NCBI GenBank assembly: GCA_900545445.1
Contig: UQZH01000016.1
Span: 1-35,865, forward strand
Source: an uncultured Collinsella sp.
Lineage (GTDB): Bacteria > Actinomycetota > Coriobacteriia > Coriobacteriales > Coriobacteriaceae
Direction: 5' to 3'
DNA length: 35,865 bases
A program made the translations under genes and the position numbers. Shown in pieces: positions 33,693 to 35,865 of this stretch; the stretch's first letter is position 1; each line of letters opens with the position of its first letter. Under the pieces are notes generated by a model, which searched no databases, was not told where the DNA came from, and worked only from the letters and a program-made list of their open reading frames with translations.

Positions 33693-34502
33693 ATGTCTCG
33701 TCTGCACCTTCATATCCTCGGCAGTGGCTCTAAAGGCAACTGCGCACTCATCGAGGGCCCGCAGGGGCTCATTATGGTCGATGACGGACTGTCTCGCCGC
33801 GAAACGCTCAAACGCATGGCGGAACTCGGGCTGTCGGCAGACGACGTGTACGCCCTTGTTGTCACCCATGAACACAGCGACCACATCAAGGGGCTTGAGG
33901 TATGGTGCAAGCATTGGAATGGCCCGGTCTTTTCCAGCAGAGGAACGCTCACGTCCAAAGAAAGCCTCGCACATCTACCTGTCGAGGAATTCGACCCAGG
34001 CGACACCCTCTCTATTGCCGGAGTCCACATTCAGACGTATTCGACATCCCACGACGTCGTCAATCCCGTCGGCTACCGGTTTGACGCTCAGGGTGATTCG
34101 ATTGGCTTTGCAACCGACACCGGCGCGTTGTCGAAGCATGCCATCGATACGCTCAAGGACTGTCGCATTCTCGCACTCGAAAGCAACCACGACGTGGCCA
34201 TGCTGCGTCAAGGCGACTATCCTCGCTTTCTTCAGGAACGTATCCTGTCTGTAAAAGGACATCTCTCCAACGATCAGGCCGCCGATGCCGCACGCGCGTT
34301 GGTAACCGATCGCACCGAGCAACTTATCGCGATGCACATTAGCCAAGACAACAATCGCCCAAGCCTGACCGTCAAAAGCTACGCAAGCTCCCTCGGCGCA
34401 ACACTCGACAACGAACTTGGCAGCGCCGCCACCCGCGTTGAGGGGCTGCATAAACTCACAATACGTCCCGCCGGGCAATATCGGCCCATGACCATTCAAT
34501 AG
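33693..34502 (+). CDS. MBL-fold metallohydrolase, WalJ/YycJ type
   Basis: A 269-residue metallo-beta-lactamase-fold protein. The metal motif THEHSDHIKG (58-67), GSGSKGN near the N-terminus, and SHDVVNPVGYRFD match the YycJ/WalJ group, which has been linked to DNA ends or cell-wall regulation in other bacteria. ATG 33693 is chosen, weakly preceded by TTTGGA; the longer frame overlaps tilS. It is a single gene with its own terminator. Activity is not defined by the sequence. Confidence 0.88.
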   Translation: MSRLHLHILGSGSKGNCALIEGPQGLIMVDDGLSRRETLKRMAELGLSADDVYALVVTHEHSDHIKGLEVWCKHWNGPVFSSRGTLTSKESLAHLPVEEFDPGDTLSIAGVHIQTYSTSHDVVNPVGYRFDAQGDSIGFATDTGALSKHAIDTLKDCRILALESNHDVAMLRQGDYPRFLQERILSVKGHLSNDQAADAARALVTDRTEQLIAMHISQDNNRPSLTVKSYASSLGATLDNELGSAATRVEGLHKLTIRPAGQYRPMTIQ

Positions 34503-34518
34503 GCCAGCCCAAATAGAA

Positions 34519-34550
34519 AAGGGGGCCGGGAATCACTTCCCAGCCCCCTT
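34519..34550. terminator. Terminator between the MBL-fold and Hsp20 genes
   Basis: AAGGGGGC-C-GGGA and TTCCC-A-GCCCCCTT arms (34519-34550) form a strong hairpin between convergent genes, useful on both strands. Confidence 0.8.
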
Positions 34551-34582
34551 AACGCAGGCACCGATGCTAATAGCCGATAGCG

Positions 34583-35014
34583 TTAGTCAATGGAAATCTT
34601 CGTAACGTTCTTCTTCTCGACAATCTTAGGAACCGTAACGGTAAGGATGCCGTCAGCGTACTTTGCAGAAAGGCCCTCGCTCGAAGCATCCTTCAGGTAC
34701 ACACCGCGCGTCGCGCTGTACGAGCTGAACTCCTTCTGCAGGAAGTTCTTACCCTCGTTCTCCTCGTCTTCCTCGACATTCACGCTAATGGACAGACGGC
34801 CCTCGTTAAGCTCGACATCGATATCGTCCTTGGCGACGCCGGTCAGATAAGCCTTGACCTCATAGCCATCGCCCTTATCCTCAACGTCAACGGGGAACGC
34901 CTTAGAGGCAATCGAGCTGTTCGCTAGGTCGCTCATATCATCAAAGAGATCAAACAACGAGCTAGCAGAGGGACGAACACCAAAGACCGAACGATAAGGA
35001 ACCATGCTTGCCAT
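34583..35014 (-). CDS. Small heat-shock protein (Hsp20/alpha-crystallin)
   Basis: A 143-residue Hsp20 protein, an ATP-independent holdase that keeps misfolded proteins soluble. The alpha-crystallin domain (~40-135) includes FPVDVEDKGDGYEVKAYLTG, LNEGRLSISVNVEEDEE, a GVYLKD segment and the final KYADGILTVTVPK. ATG 35014 has AAAGGAG 8 nt upstream; the longer frame lacks one. No CIRCE or HAIR sequence is seen; an AT-rich GTATATATAC palindrome (35101-35110) upstream may be part of its promoter. Confidence 0.95.
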   Translation of the reverse strand: MASMVPYRSVFGVRPSASSLFDLFDDMSDLANSSIASKAFPVDVEDKGDGYEVKAYLTGVAKDDIDVELNEGRLSISVNVEEDEENEGKNFLQKEFSSYSATRGVYLKDASSEGLSAKYADGILTVTVPKIVEKKNVTKISID

Positions 35015-35100
35015 GACTACCACTCCTTTAAGGGACTGCCGAGCCATCTTCCAGGTGGCAGGGACTTCGTTTGACGCTCTAATATATGCCCAACGATTAC

Positions 35101-35110
35101 GTATATATAC
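35101..35110. promoter_or_regulatory. GTATATATAC palindrome upstream of hsp20
   Basis: A perfect 10-bp palindrome about 90 bp before the Hsp20 start, in the AT-rich region 35048-35291. Could be promoter or operator DNA; no CIRCE element is present. Confidence 0.3.
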
Positions 35111-35247
35111 ATTTTGCTATAAAGTTTTTTAAGTCTCTTTCTATAAGCATATCTAAGTCTGGTTGACTAAGGTTTTAACGAGGTTAAGGTTATTTGAACA
35201 GAGCCCTGAATACCAAATACGCGCCTGTCAAAACGAAGCAGGGGGCT

Positions 35248-35253
35248 TACAAT
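35248..35253 (+). promoter_or_regulatory. -10 box of the tail-anchored protein gene
   Basis: TACAAT lies about 39 nt before the start codon, with TGTCAA about 17 nt upstream. Confidence 0.4.
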
Positions 35254-35291
35254 GAGCGCATACTCGTTGTTAATGACAACCTAAGGGCATC

Positions 35292-35762
35292 ATGGACGAT
35301 CAGACCTCCGACAATTCGTTTGAGCCGCTGCAGAACGATAGTTCTGCCTACTCACAGCCCATACGCTACCATCGTCCCCATATTTCCCAAGAGCCCATTA
35401 ACGATGCAGAGCCTGAGTATGTAACTCGCAATCGATATCAAACCCTAGAAGAATCTCATTCAGCGCGTAGACACATGGGTGTCGCCTCGAGCGATCCGGT
35501 GTATCTAAAAGATGCCCCCTTATCCAAAAACAGCGCATGCAGCCAGGAGCAGACACAAACACCCACAAAGCAACATCGTAGAGGGCCCCGTCCCAAGCAA
35601 ACTCTAACGCATTCCGCCCGCTATCTCGAGACGCCTAAGCAGGGGAAATCGATATTTACATCGTCAAACAGACGGCGCAGACAGCACCGTCTCCAAATTG
35701 CGCTCTTGATCATTGCCATCGTGGCAATCGCGCTGGTCATTCATTTTGTTTTCTTCAAATAG
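35292..35762 (+). CDS. Small protein with a C-terminal membrane anchor
   Basis: A 156-residue protein that I do not recognise. The first ~120 residues are hydrophilic, Gln/Ser/Thr-rich and probably disordered, a basic cluster RRRRQHR (~127-133) follows, and the last ~22 residues form one membrane helix (IALLIIAIVAIALVIHFVFF). The charge pattern predicts a cytoplasmic N-terminus and a tail anchor. ATG 35292 has AAGGG 4 nt upstream. Base composition is lower in GC than its neighbours. Confidence 0.8.
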   Translation: MDDQTSDNSFEPLQNDSSAYSQPIRYHRPHISQEPINDAEPEYVTRNRYQTLEESHSARRHMGVASSDPVYLKDAPLSKNSACSQEQTQTPTKQHRRGPRPKQTLTHSARYLETPKQGKSIFTSSNRRRRQHRLQIALLIIAIVAIALVIHFVFFK

Positions 35763-35814
35763 AAAAGGCTATTAGGCCATAGAGGCGTTTAGCTCATATC
35801 GACCAAACGCAAAA

Positions 35815-35842
35815 AAGGGGGAGGCCGCGAGGCCTCCCCCTT
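35815..35842 (+). terminator. Strong terminator at the window end
   Basis: AAGGGGGAGGCC (35815-35826) pairs with GGCCTCCCCCTT (35831-35842), loop GCGA, followed by CTACATTC. It terminates the tail-anchored protein gene. The last 23 bases show no feature. Confidence 0.8.
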
Positions 35843-35865
35843 CTACATTCCCAATGGCGGCTCGG

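Noticed and set aside
35048..35291. CIRCE or HAIR heat-shock operator before hsp20
   Set aside because: Neither the CIRCE inverted repeat nor a CTTGAGT-ACTCAAG pair is present; only an AT-rich palindrome is seen.
35194..35424. Overlapping small frame upstream of the tail-anchored gene
   Set aside because: No ribosome site, and it overlaps a gene with a better start and a consistent membrane helix.

Overview
This window most likely comes from a Collinsella-type coriobacterium (Coriobacteriia, Actinomycetota). That is inferred from the high-GC coding style, the tilS-hpt-ftsH cluster, an EF-G-like second factor, Fis-type regulators with a degenerate AAA+ core, and interspersed short GGGACAG-containing palindromes. 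No rRNA, tRNA, CRISPR array, prophage or complete insertion sequence is visible. About 29 protein genes are supported, all apparently chromosomal housekeeping, transport or regulatory genes.

Layout. 1-4.5 kb: the tail of a coiled-coil gene, then a MarR regulator followed by two ABC half-exporters (a heterodimeric multidrug-type exporter), with a promoter whose spacer carries a repeated operator-like motif. 4.6-9.9 kb: a small unknown protein, a nitroreductase, a single-pass membrane protein, a Fis-type regulator with a damaged Walker A motif, a YeiH-family permease and a divergent GntR regulator. 10-13.6 kb: glmS with a candidate operator, then a polar amino-acid permease and its lipoprotein but no ATPase. 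13.8-16.8 kb: a LacI regulator, a HAD phosphatase and a LarE-type sulfur transferase. 16.9-20 kb: an AlbA_2/GHKL-type ATP-binding regulator with C-terminal winged helices, preceded by a dense array of CTCTCTAAA / TTTAGAGAG motifs, then a secreted nuclease. 20.1-25 kb: an EF-G-like GTPase with altered G3 and G4 motifs and a complete amino-acid ABC importer (binding protein, permease, ATPase). 25-29 kb: a 151-bp near-perfect inverted repeat, an RlmD-type rRNA methyltransferase, a PHP phosphoesterase and a class I aminotransferase. 29.1-33.6 kb: tilS-hpt-ftsH. 33.7-35.8 kb: a WalJ/YycJ-type MBL-fold hydrolase, an Hsp20 chaperone and a C-terminally anchored small protein.

The strongest signals beyond ordinary annotation are: (1) about ten copies of a 9-bp motif in the 210 bp in front of the AlbA_2 regulator, including a palindrome lying exactly in the spacer of its putative promoter and one copy over its ribosome site, which suggests a self-controlled switch; (2) three related families of GGGACAG-type REP-like palindromes, two copies of which begin on the stop codon of the preceding gene; (3) a 41-bp-armed inverted repeat and two other long hairpin elements; (4) an EF-G paralogue that has lost canonical GTPase residues. 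Most genes have a clear Shine-Dalgarno, and several starts given here are shorter than the longest open frame because of it. Many promoters share a TACAAT -10 box with little -35.
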